Assembly (NCBI GenBank): GCA_963377175.1
Contig: CAUJNA010000535.1
Span: 988,501-1,052,500, forward strand
DNA length: 64,000 bases
From: Effrenium voratum
Lineage: Eukaryota; Sar; Dinophyceae; Suessiales; Symbiodiniaceae
Reading direction: 5' to 3'
The notes beneath the pieces are model-generated. The model searched no databases. It was not told the DNA's origin and saw only the letters and a list, made by a program, of their open reading frames with translations. The translations under genes and the position numbers were made by a program. Positions 46,525-57,125 of the stretch are shown here, piece by piece; position 1 is the stretch's first letter; each line of letters opens with the position of its first letter.

Positions 46525-46875
46525 AAAAAACAAAAAAACCTCGAGAAAACCAAAAAAACTCGAGAAAACCAAAAAAACCTCGAGAAAACCAAAAAAACCT
46601 CGAGAAAACAAAAAAAACAAAAGAAAACTCGAGAAAACCAAAAAAACAAAAAAAACCTCGAGAAAACCAAAAAAAACAAAAAAAACAAAAAAACCATTCC
46701 TCAGAGACTCTTCCTCAAGACAGCCCAGCTCAGGTTTTCTCGAGGTTTTTTTGGCTTTTTTGGTTTTCTCGAGTTTTTTTGGTTTTCTCGAGGTTTTTTT
46801 GGTTTTCTCGAAGTTTTTTTTGGTTTTTTTGGTTTTCTCGAGGTTTTTTTGGTTTTCTCGAGTTTTTTTTGGTTT
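46525..46875. repeat. Foldback of 20-bp tandem units around XhoI-like CTCGAG
   Basis: The left arm (46525-46694) consists of units CTCGAGAAAACCAAAAAAAC. The right arm (46733-46875) consists of the reverse complement. The loop is about 38 bases. The Lys/Asn-rich and Phe-rich frames across it are artefacts. Confidence 0.9.
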
Positions 46876-47027
46876 GCGGCGCTTGCTCATTTGCATTTTT
46901 TTCTTGGGTGGTGGCAGAGGAATTGTCCTTCTTGGAGAATGCCAGAAGAGCTGCAGCTTTTTTTTGCCATGAGCCATCAGATGCAAAACAATTGCTACTT
47001 CTTCATCTACTCACATCCCACTCACAT

Positions 47028-48487
47028 CTACTTCTTCATGGCCTTCATGACCCTCATTGCCTTCATGAGCTTCCTGCCCTTCATGGCCTTCTTGCTACCA
47101 CAGGTGTAAGACTTAGAAGCGAGGCTCTTACGAGGATCTGGGCGAAGATACTGTGCCTGGTTGGCTTCCACGGCGAGGTTGTGGCGCTTTGCCATGTACA
47201 GCATCACAAACTTGTGCCTGTTGGTGCGGAGCTCGTTGAAGGCTGTAGAGTAGTGGCGAAACCAAGAGAATATCTGTTCGCAAATGCTTGTGTTGACATT
47301 CTTGACGATCTTGCCAAGCTTCCGAACCTTTCCTTGGCGAAACAATGTTCGAGAAACTAGAATGCAAACAACTCACTTACAGATGAGGCACTGGGGTTGC
47401 ATTTGCACTTGCTGTTGTGGCGGTAGGCGTGGAACCAATCCACGATGTAGTGCTCGATTTGCCCAAGGCTGTCTTCCTCATGAGCAGCGCGGACAATGGA
47501 GCAAGCCCGATCGTAGACAAAGGTGTTCAGCTTCGGGTACAGCCACACCACTGCATCAAGCATTTGGAGCACGTGCTGGGTGTTCTCTGGCTCCTTCATT
47601 ACACGCAAGCCTAGGATCTTGCCCGTGGAGGGGTCGCACACCATGAACCACCCGTTGGCATGTTTGCCAACGCTTGCTCGCCCTGCACGAGGTCGGCCAG
47701 TCCTCCTTTTAGGGCCCTCCTGGCACAACATGTTGAGGCGCATGTTGCCATCCCCTACCACGATCTTGACCTTTTGCTTGTTCATAGGAGGAAAGAGGGT
47801 CCCGTGGCAGTAGGCATCGTACAGCTCAATCGTGTTGTCAGGGATTTCATCATCTATGACAATGGAAAGGTGGCGATCGAGAGGTTGGAACTCTTTCAAT
47901 GCAAGGTAGTGGAACAGACCCGTGTGATAGAGCTTGCGGAAGTCCACGATAATGTCATTCTCACTGGACATGTGTGGGCTGTGGGTTGCGAAGTACGCAT
48001 GCTCCACCGCGAGCGCGCTCACGTGACCGCGAAACATTAGCTCTTCATGGTACTTCAAGAAGTTCAGAGCGAACGCCTTCTTGGAGTTGACAAACAGCAC
48101 ACTGTTGCCTAACTGTTGGATGCCAATGGTGTTGATCTTCTTGCCATAGTTGTGGCCGTAGCTGGTGCGACAGTTGCGGGAAGTGCAAACCTTTTGTTCA
48201 TGAAGAACGGAAACAGGACCATTGAGATCATAGCAAATGGCATTCACAAACCGCTTGTGGATGAGATTTCCTTCACAACCTGGGCATGTGCACTGAGTGA
48301 GGGGGCAAAGATACCGGGGCACTGCTGGCGGGATGGGAGCAATGGAAGCAGGCCTCTTCATGACCCCCCGTGTGGATCCACCTGTTGGGTCAAAGTCGGG
48401 GGAGGTGATAAGGTCATCGTGGTTGACTTTCTGCAAGGCAAACATAGTGCGGCCCTCTTGCTGCAGGGCGTCATACAAGCCCCCCAT
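47028..48487 (-). CDS. Cys-cluster protein related to KDZ transposases (CxC5-like)
   Basis: The ATG at 48487 is two bases past the stop of the upstream frame. Exon 1 carries a zinc-binding cluster (LCPLTQCTCPGCEGNLIHK...VCTSRNCRTSYG), then a globular core (YHEELMFRGHVSALAVEHAY; VIDDEIPDNTIELYDAYCHG; LNTFVYDRACSIV; VDWFHAYRHNSKCKCNP). A GTAAGT donor lies at about 47392. Joining to GGAAAG|GTT (an intron of about 53 bases) keeps the frame and adds KNVNTSICEQIFSWFRHYST and FVMLYMAKRHN, ending in a basic KAMK-rich tail and stop at 47028. YDxAC, D-W-F-H-x-x-x-H and E-Q-x-F-S-W are landmarks of the KDZ/CxC transposase-associated superfamily. A mobile-element or domesticated origin is likely. The exact family needs a profile search. 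Confidence 0.6.
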
Positions 48488-48489
48488 GC

Positions 48490-51113
48490 TCAATGAGTGA
48501 GGACATCATTGTCATACTCAATGACGAAGCCTTCGACAAGCTTTATGCCAGTGAAGTGACCTTGGGCCTTGGGCATGACAAAGGAACTTGCCGCTGCATG
48601 AGACCCTGACCTTGTGCACGTGCGTGAGCTTGACACCGAATGGTTCGATCATGCCATTGAGGTCTGACACCTTGAATGGGCCGTTGCATGTGTGCGGAAC
48701 GGGTATACCAAGCCACTGCAAGACTTTAACCCCGCAGACATCCTGGAACGCATCCAATTCACTGGTGCCACCCTCCGCTGACTCGCTCTCTACCACATCC
48801 ATGTCATCATCCACATTCAAAGAAGGTGAGTTACGAGAAGGGGCTGGCTCAACGGGTGGGTGCGGAACATCCCTCGAATGGCTCTGAACATCCTCGGAAT
48901 CCGTGCCGAGAAGTTGGGCCGGCTCGTTGGGTGGGTTCGGAACACCCTCCGAAACCTTGCCGAGAAGCTGAGCTTGTTCCTCGGAAGGTTCCATTGCGGG
49001 GGAAAGGCTGGGCTCATCAGAGGGCTGAATCTCTGTGTTGTCAGGGAAGTCATCCATGTTATCCCAGATGTGGGCAAGCTCCTGCTCGAGGTCCTCTGTC
49101 TCACCAACAGCAGGGAATCCATTGTCAGAGCCAATATCACCTAGGAAGTCCGGGTTGGCGGGCACCGCAGTGCTGTTTTGGGGGGCAGGCACAGACGAGG
49201 GTTTGCAAGGCTTAGCTGGGTTGCTTGAAGAGGCTGGCTCTGTGGCATGCTCCTCCTCATTCAGGCTTGCCCTTGGCTGCTTCTTCTTTTGAGCTGCTTC
49301 CACACGGAGTCAACCTGCTCTTTCTTAACCTTGATGCGCATCTCACTTTCGGGCATCAGCCTGGGAGAGACTTGTCGGGGAGGCTGTCTTTCACCACCAA
49401 AAAGAGGAGCTGGGGTGCGGATAGTGTATGATCTTGGAATGGTCTCCCCATTGAACAGCTTCTTCAACAGGGTCTGGGACCAGATGGAGTCCTCAATGAA
49501 ATTGGGAGGCAAAGTGTGCTTGTGAGGGTCCCGCTTGTAAGCTTCAAAGATGGGCTTTGAGGGGCCGGCTGAGATTTGCAATGAAGTTCTTCTCGTGAAG
49601 GAAACTCTCCAATACACACCGTTCTCTGTAATGACAATGATGTGGGTCCGATGGCGAGGGATCCATTCATATCCTCCATGTCATCGATGCTGAAGGAGGG
49701 CTGAATGAGGTTGAATGAGGTTCATGAAGTCAGAATGGGGGATAGTCCACATCTTCTTTGCCTTCATGTCTGCATAGACTTTGTCGTCCACGGCTTTGTC
49801 ATAGGGGTTGTTGCATGCCTGTCTGCCTGCACCCTGGTCAAATTGGGCAGATGAGTACCGCGCCCACACTGTCGCATCTTCTTCCTGAGCCAAAGCAGGT
49901 TTTTCTTAGAGAAAGTGTCACTCGATTGCTATTACAGCTAAGGGTCAGATGGGTTGAGGAAAGCTTTGAGGAATGAGGCATCCATTTTCTGGAGCATGCC
50001 ATCATCGAAGACGCCGGGCTTATACTTGGTAATGGGTTCCGCTTTGAAGAAATCCAAGTGTTTGGCTGTGACAATGGAGGGCACCAAATCCTCACGCTCA
50101 TCCCGGTCGATCTCAAACTTGGACTGGGCGAAGAGAATGGTCTTGGACCCAAGCGACTTCCCAGTTCGTGTCCTGCCTATCCATGTGATCCCATGCTGGC
50201 GGATGGAGGGCAACATGGTGACAAGGACGCCATCAAAGAACCAATCGACGAAGCTCTTAAGGGTGAAAGGCCAGTACTCCAAGGTTTTGGCATTTTGCCG
50301 TCCGCGCATGTAATTGTGCAAGGCCTGGTTGACTTTGCCTTCCTGCCATCCTTCAATGGGACTCCCTGGGGTGTGGATCTGTTCGTCCGTCCATTCCATG
50401 AATTGGTTCTGGTTATTGGCACGTGGGCCTTGGTCCCTAATGAAGCGGTAGCCGTCTGCACGGGCCTGGTTGTCGATCGTGAGCTTCTTCTGGAACTTGG
50501 GCTGAACACACCAGAACCGAATTTGCTTGCCACCGACCTTATCCAACATGAAGTTGAATGTCATCAATGCCACCCTGGTATGGGTTCCCCAATCAAACTT
50601 CATGGCCATTCCACAGCAACAATCTGAGCAGTCCTTGACTGGAAGCTTGTTTTTGTGGAGGTAGACGTGCTTGAAAATGAGGACACTTTCCCGGGCACCA
50701 TTCTCTGCATTGGGAGTTGATGGATCAGGCAGGATGACAATCTGCATGCTGTAGGGCACAGAAGGTTCTTTGCGAAGACGCCAAGGCTCGGGTAGCTCCT
50801 TGTAGAGACCCTGTGCGCACTTCTTATAGACAACATCATCGAAGAATTGCTGCGAGATTGTGCCTGGATGGTTTGGGATGACATCACAAAACTGCTCCAA
50901 TTTGGAGCCCACCTGAGGATCCAAAAAGCGAATTGGGAGATCTTTGATGGATATATCTCCGGGAGGCCTATCGGATTTCATAGGGCGGCTTTCTGGACCA
51001 GTCAGCTTGCATCCTGCCACTTGGTTCACCGCCTCATCAAAGGTGAGGGCCCCATCCTGCCCCCCCATGTCATACTCGAAGCTAGCCACTGGCTCACGCA
51101 CTGGATGAGCCAT
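48490..51113 (-). pseudogene. P-loop NTPase-like protein, frameshifted
   Basis: Start ATG at 51113 (MAHPVREPVASFEYDMG); a (CA)n tract lies upstream. Exon 1 (51113-49947) carries a basic globular region and ends with WIGRTRTGKSLGSKTILFA (Walker A-like GxxxxGKS), IVTAKHLDFFKAEP and KPGVFDDGMLQ (Walker B-like DD). A 62-base intron (49946-49885) with a GA donor joins in phase to EEDATVWARYSSAQFDQG. Later come THIIVITENGVYWRVSFTRR, an acidic Pro-rich region (LAHIWDNMDDFPDNTEIQPS) and FTGIKLVEGFVIEYDNDVLTH with TGA at 48492-48490. Frame breaks coincide with a tandem CCTCATTCA duplication near 49700-49720 and a GCCCAAG duplication near 48565-48580; another lies near 49300. The NTPase resembles helicase or replication-type ATPases, but its family was not settled. 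Together with the abutting KDZ-like frame it probably formed one unit. Confidence 0.5.
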
Positions 51114-51225
51114 GGCAATCACAAAAAAGGCCAGGGACAAGTAAGGTGGTACTTGGCCCAGATGACTACATGTGCATTTGCAGTGACAGAACATACAAGA
51201 ACATGCAATGACATCAAAATAACGT

Positions 51226-51275
51226 GCACACACACACACACGGAAACAAACACACCAACACACACACACACACAC
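51226..51275. repeat. (CA)n microsatellite
   Basis: Two CA runs separated by GGAAACAAACACACC. They lie just upstream of the NTPase-like gene start, so the frame extending through them to 51371 is not taken as coding. Confidence 0.9.
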
Positions 51276-51279
51276 ATCC

Positions 51280-53300
51280 ACAAGTACATAAGAGGAACAA
51301 CGCAACACAGCACAAATCAACAAAAAAGTGCACCCCCACAGTCCCCAGCCCTCAAAATCAAACCCAGCCACAAAACCCCAGCAAGCAGAAAGGCCGCCTC
51401 TCTCAGACTCTCAGACTGTGGGTCGCTAGCCACGGGACCCCCGCTTCAGGAACGGCAAGTCCCTGTCCAAAATTTGGAGAACCCTGCACCCCGGTCCACC
51501 GATGTAACCGATGTAACCGCGGTGTTGTGAGCCCCAATTCACTGGAAAGCCCCACAGCGCCTGGACAAACAAACAACACTTTCTTCCGTGGGACAATATG
51601 TGGTAGCGCCTTCCGTGGTAACCCCTCAGTGGCATTGACTACAGTTTCTTGAAAATCCGCGAAGCAGTCACCATGGCGGGACTCCAGCTTGAGATGATTG
51701 GACGTGTAAGCGTTCCTCTGAGAAATGTGGCTTGAGACTTAAGATTTCACCTTCACGTTCCATGTATGTGCGTGTGATGTTGTCATCTCATCGCTCAACA
51801 AGCCCAAAACGCGGAGGTCTTTGCACACAGGGACAGGCGTGTTGGAAATGCATTTCAAACATAGGCGGTGGTTGGCTTGTTACTTGCCATGGCTTTGCCC
51901 CAATGTCAAGGTTCTCACTCCACGTGGGTTGGTCTTTGACTGCAAAAATAGACTTGTTGCTACTCAACAGGGAAATAGTCATGATCCACCAAAGTCAAAA
52001 AGGTCAAAGAACGAGCACGTAAAATCATGCCCTTCGCTGCTGGCGATCCGTGCCGCGCAGATTAAATTTGCTGCGTGCCGGTGATCGAACGCCCCAAGGC
52101 AACTCCTCCAAAACTGCCAGCTGTACAAGCGGTCGATGTCCACAGAAAGCAAGCCACACATCGACCGACACCCACAGAAAGCCACCCCTCATCTGACTCG
52201 CTGGCCGCAGCCCGTTCGCAGGCTGAGGCAAACACGCTCTAGGCAAAGGCCAAAGGTCCAAAACAAGGGACCTTCGGCAAAGGTTGGATTGTGTTACCCC
52301 TCGTTTCCATTCGCATGACATCCGGCCGGCGTGACGTGATTCACACCATCAGCAACGGCTTGAAGGTGTTCTGGGATTTCTGGCCAGACTGTCCCCTCGC
52401 CACGATCCTAAGAGAGTCACACCAGAAATTGAAAACTTGCAGTGGACGGACAACTAGGCAAAAGAGTAAGAGTATTGCATGTTGCAGCTCCGCAAAACAG
52501 AGAAGGGTGACATCCGGGATAGCGGAACAAACCTGTTCCTTGTGAGTCACCCCACATGTTCCCTGGGCACCATTGCCTCATACCTGCTCCCTTTCTGGCA
52601 TTCTGCAACTTCACGGCAAGGAATTCATGAAAACAAGTCACAACAAGTAGACCAACTTTAGCTCACCCTGATCCTGCACAACCATAACACGAGTAACTCA
52701 GTCTGAGCTACATGAAGGCCTCAAAGTTTATGGTCTGTTTTATGATGGGCAGCCATGGCCTCCAAAACAGGTTGGCTCCTCCCTGCCAAAACGAAAGCCC
52801 CCTTACAAACAGCGTTTGGCCACCAAAGAAGGGTGCTTTCCTTACGGATCTAACTGGGCAGAGATTGAACCTTCCCCATATTGAACCAACACGCCGACCA
52901 AGTTCAACGGTGAACCACTATCCTTCCTTCAGCCAAGGCACTCATGCACAATCTCATCGCACTCAAACCTTCGACGCAAAGCCAAGACAGCTTGACATAT
53001 TCGCAATATAGTCAAACAAATATAGCCTGTAAATGTACAATTAAAATATACATGATAGATCGTGTTTATGTTTATGACATTCAATCGAATTTTAGATATT
53101 GTATTGTCTTATATGAAGAGGTCTATGAAGACCGATAGCAAAGAAGCGCAATATCGTACAAAACTCGTTGTGCATAAGTGTACACAATCTACTAAGAGTT
53201 GTGCAATAATAACCGTTAAACAAATACAAACAACAGAAGAAACACATTCTGCAAGGAACCTTATAAGGAACCCCTCCAAGGAGCGTTGTAAGGAACTTAA
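51280..53300. other. No gene recognised
   Basis: Short frames only, without domains. A small GATGTAACC duplication lies at about 51503-51519. Confidence 0.5.
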
Positions 53301-53303
53301 ATG

Positions 53304-53428
53304 TTCTTTATTTCTTTCTTTCGTTCTTTATTTGTTTCTTTCTTTCTTTCTTTCTTTCTGCCTTTCTTTCTTTTCTCCTTCCCTTCTTTCGTTCTTTCTG
53401 TCTTGCTTTGTTTCTTTCTTTCTTTATT

Positions 53429-53460
<32 letters not shown>

Positions 53461-53577
53461 TGTTTCTTTCTTTTCCTTCCTTCTTTCTTTCTTTCTTTTA
53501 TTTTCTGTACTGTTCTTTTCTTTTGTTTTCTGGTATTTCTCCCTTTCTTTTGTTCTTGATTTCTTTCTTTCTTGATT

Positions 53578-53613
<36 letters not shown>

Positions 53614-54206
53614 TTGTTTCTTTGTTTCTTTGTTTCTTTGCAACTTTGTTTCTTTGCATCTTTGCATCTTTGTATCTTGGTATCTTTGTATCTTTGTATC
53701 TTTGTTTCTTTGTTTCTTTGTTTCTTTGTTTCTGTGTTTCTTTGTTTCTTTGCTTCTTTGTTTCTTTGTTTCTGTTTTTCTTTGTTTCTTTCTTTCTTTG
53801 TTTCGTTTTCTCTCTGTTTCTGTTTTTCTTTATTTCTTTATTTCTTTCTTTCTTTCTTTGATATCTTTTCTGTCTCGCTCTGTCTCTCTCTCTCTCTCTG
53901 TCTCTCTGTCCTTTCTTCCTTCCATCCTCCCTCTCCTTCATGCCTTTTTTCGCTTGCTTGCTTCCTTGCTTCCTTGCTTCCGTGCTTCCTTGCTTCCTTG
54001 CTTCCTTGCTTCCTTGCTTCCTTGCTTCCTTGCTTCCTTGCTTCCTTGCTTCCTTGCTTCCTTGCGTTCTTGCTTCCTTGCGTTCTTGCTTTCTGGCTTT
54101 ATTGCTTTGTTGCTTTCTTGTTTTTTGGGCTTGTTGCTTTCTTGCTTTCTTTCTGTCTCTCTCTCTCTCTCTCTCTCTCTTTCCTCTCTCTCTCTCTCTC
54201 GCTCTC

Positions 54207-54279
<73 letters not shown>

Positions 54280-54283
54280 TCTC
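53304..54283. repeat. 1 kb pyrimidine-rich compound microsatellite
   Basis: Successive blocks of (CTTT)n, (TTTG TTTC)n, (CTTG CTTC)n and (CT)n. Frames of 150-270 codons on both strands are artefacts of repetition. Confidence 0.95.
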
Positions 54284-54359
54284 TCTGTGGTCTCTTTTGT
54301 CTTGTACTGAACATAGCATTAAACTTCACATGGCTATGCTTTAAACCATGGTTTCACTC

Positions 54360-55640
54360 AACGAGTTTTCAAGCGCTGCTATTCACAGCGTGCCTTCGTT
54401 GAGCGCAAAAACGTTGAGCCTGATGGTCCACTTGGCACCTTCCCAAGTGGCAAGCAGGACAAACTGGATTCAAGCCCAATACCTTGGAAGACTGTTTGCC
54501 AATCTTGCCAAAGTCCAGAGCGCATGCCATAAGCTGTGAGCCTAGTTGAACAGCCTGGCACATGCAATGGTGTATGTCAAAAATAAGCATCTTTACAAAC
54601 TTACAAACGTGGGTGGCTGCGAACAAAATTGTTGAGCCTGTACAGTCCGATAAACACCCCAACATGGCGGGAGGAATCGAAGCTGGATTCAAGCCCAATA
54701 CCTTGGAAGACTGCACAACAGTCTTGCCAAAGTCCAGAGCACATGCCATGAGCTGTAAGCTTCGCTGAACAGCTTAGCACATGCAATGGTGCGCTTCAAG
54801 CGCTGCTATTCACAACGTGCCTTCGTTGAGCAAAAAAAAACGTTGAGCCTGATGGTCCACTTGGCACCTGCCCAAATGGCAAGCAGGACAAACTGGATTC
54901 AAGCCCAATACCTTGGAAGACTGTTTGCCAATCTTGCCAAAGTCCAGAGCGCATGCCATAAGCTGTGAGCCTAGTTGAACAGCCTGGCACATGCAATGGT
55001 GTATGTCAAAAATAATCATCTGTACAAACTTACAAACGTGCGTGGCTGCGAACAAAATTGTTGAGCCTGTACAGTCCGTTAAACACCCCAACATGGCGGG
55101 AGGAATCGAAACTTGATTCAAGCCCACTACCTTGGAAGACTGCATAACAGTCTTGCCAAAGTCCAGAGCACACGCCATGAGCTGTAAGCTTCGCTGAACA
55201 GCTTAGCACATGCAATGGTGCGCTTCAAGCGCTGCTATTCACAACGTGCCTTCGTTGAGCACAAAAACGTTGAGCCTGATGGTCCACTTGGCACCTGCCC
55301 AAATGGCAAGCAGGACAAACTGGATTCAAGCCCAATACCTTGGAAGACTGTTTGCCAATCTTGCCAAAGTCCAGAGCGCATGCCATAAGCTGTGAGCCTA
55401 GTTGAACAGCCTGGCACATGCAATGGTGTGTCAAAAATAAGCATCTGTACAAACTTACAAACGTGCGTGGCTGCGAACAAACTTGTTGAGCCTGTACAGT
55501 CCGTTAAACACCCCAACATGGCGGGAGGAATCGAAACTGGATTCAAGCCCAATACCTTGGAAGACTGCACAACAGTCTTGCCAAAGTCCAGAGCACATGA
55601 CATAAGCCGCGAGCCGTGCTGAACAGCCTAGCATATGCAA
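54360..55640. repeat. Tandem repeat, three units of ~428 bp, each a diverged dimer
   Basis: The word TTCAAGCGCTGCTATTCACA starts units at 54368, 54795 and 55224 (periods 427 and 429). Within each unit CAAGCCCAATACCTTGGAAG and GCACATGCAATGGTG occur twice, giving half-units of about 214 bases. A short plus-strand frame (LMVHLAP... to ...SACHKL) recurs in each unit but shows no domain. Confidence 0.9.
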
Positions 55641-55739
55641 TGGGGAGGTTAAATGGGCACGCGTTCGGGATTGCCAAGCCACTAATGCTGTGACAAACGC
55701 AGCCCTGCACTCGTTGCAAAACTTGCACTGAGCGATGGC

Positions 55740-57125
55740 TCAGACAGAAAATCGATCGCCCTCACGTGGAGCCTCCTCCAAGTCCCTTGCTTGACGCCTA
55801 ACCTTCCAATCCAAGCCAAGCAAGATCAACAAGCTCGCGGCCATGAGGACCCCAACGGAGATAAACCCGCCCTCATAGGAGCCGATCACATCGTACACGT
55901 GGCCCACTAAAGGAGCCCCCAAAGAACTGAACACGAAGGCGAAACCGAGGAGGCCGTAAGCCTTTGATGCCTGCTCCTGACCAAAGAGTTCACCGCACAC
56001 CAGGCTGATGGGCCGCCCACCTGCGAAAAGGCCGCAACAGGCCGCGAAGGCTGTGAAGTGCTCGTAGGATTGACACCAGGGCAGCAGAAACATCATGATA
56101 GAATTCCCCAGCACTGTAATGCAGTACACTCGCAGATAGGCGCCGCCAAGAAGATCCCCGAGCCGAGAAAACAGGATTCGGCCTATCCCATTGAAGGTCC
56201 CGAAGATCGACAACAAGCCGGCGGCATCTGCGGGGTTCACGCCTCGATCCCGTGCCAAGGATGCCAGATGCACAAACGGCACTGAGAAGCCCGCGAGGTA
56301 GAGGACCGAGCCCAGAAAGAGCAGCAGAAAGTCGATGTTTGTGAACCACTGCATCAAGCCCCCCCTCACTGACTTGCATGCCTGGCATCGTCCTGATTCA
56401 GATGAAGCCGCAATCGTTGACCGGCACTGATCTGATTTTCCATTTGCCGAATCTTTGAAGTAGTGGCCACGCTGCTGCAACATCCTGACCCCTACCAGGA
56501 CTGGAACAAGGGTCGCAGCTGCTGACGCGGCAAGCACCCGCATGGCGTTGGGCAGCCCATACTCGGTGGCGAGGTAGTGCAGGCAAGGGGAGAGAAACAT
56601 GGTCCCAAAGCCACCCGCGGAGGCTGCTAGTCCAACGCAAAGCCCACGGTGGGAGCGAGGAGTGAACTTGTAGATCACATCCAACTGGGCCATGTAGAGG
56701 ATTCCCATGCCCATGCCCACTGCAAACCCATGTGTGGGAATCCACATGTCTAGGGATGCAGCAACCCCATTTCCTGCCAAGCCCCCCACAAGCAAAACGC
56801 TTCCCAGCATGTATGCTGTCAAAAGTCCAAAGCGCTGAATCAGGGCTGGAGTCGGCACATAGGTGAGCAGGAATACAAATTCATTGATCGACCCAATAAA
56901 AGCAGTTTTGGCACGGTTTGCATTGTACTCGTCTAGTAGCGCCGTGAAAACGGCACCATTGGACAGGTACAAAGTGAAGGACCACAAGAGTGTCAAGATG
57001 CAAAGGACTGTGGCGCACACTGCTGTGGACAGGCGATGAAGCCTAGTAGCCTCAGGCGCATCAGTCACAATTTTCGGCATGGTCGGCTCCATCGTGCCAG
57101 TTGCCTTCATCTCTGGCACTTTCAT
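55740..57125 (-). CDS. MFS transporter, monocarboxylate (SLC16)-like, intronless
   Basis: An intact frame of 461 codons, typical length for the family. About 12 hydrophobic segments are visible, with a central hydrophilic loop (around residues 225-262, rich in Ser, Lys and Cys). Features include FTALLDEYNANRAKTAFIGS after the first segment, GLAASAGGFGTMFLSP (the MCT-like glycine helix), AGLLSIFGTFNGIGRILFSRLGD (the second-half G-x-x-x-R-x-G-D signature) and GLLGFAFVFSSLGAPLVGHVYD. These match the monocarboxylate porter branch, which moves lactate, pyruvate or related acids with protons. The substrate cannot be told from sequence. It is the only long uninterrupted host-type gene here. No neighbour suggests a pathway. 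A single-exon structure in an intron-rich neighbourhood may mean retroposition. Confidence 0.88.
   Translation of the reverse strand: MKVPEMKATGTMEPTMPKIVTDAPEATRLHRLSTAVCATVLCILTLLWSFTLYLSNGAVFTALLDEYNANRAKTAFIGSINEFVFLLTYVPTPALIQRFGLLTAYMLGSVLLVGGLAGNGVAASLDMWIPTHGFAVGMGMGILYMAQLDVIYKFTPRSHRGLCVGLAASAGGFGTMFLSPCLHYLATEYGLPNAMRVLAASAAATLVPVLVGVRMLQQRGHYFKDSANGKSDQCRSTIAASSESGRCQACKSVRGGLMQWFTNIDFLLLFLGSVLYLAGFSVPFVHLASLARDRGVNPADAAGLLSIFGTFNGIGRILFSRLGDLLGGAYLRVYCITVLGNSIMMFLLPWCQSYEHFTAFAACCGLFAGGRPISLVCGELFGQEQASKAYGLLGFAFVFSSLGAPLVGHVYDVIGSYEGGFISVGVLMAASLLILLGLDWKVRRQARDLEEAPREGDRFSV

Noticed and set aside
46183..47360. Lys/Asn- and Phe-rich frames of about 300 codons
   Set aside because: They read through the 20-bp foldback units.
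51114..51371. N-terminal extension of the NTPase-like frame
   Set aside because: It translates the CA microsatellite; the ATG at 51113 starts sensible protein.
53301..54402. Phe/Leu/Ser-rich 'membrane protein' frames
   Set aside because: Generated by CTTT, CTTG and CT repeats.
54360..55640. CRISPR-like array
   Set aside because: Units are about 428 bp with no short repeat/spacer alternation; it is a satellite-type repeat in eukaryotic DNA.
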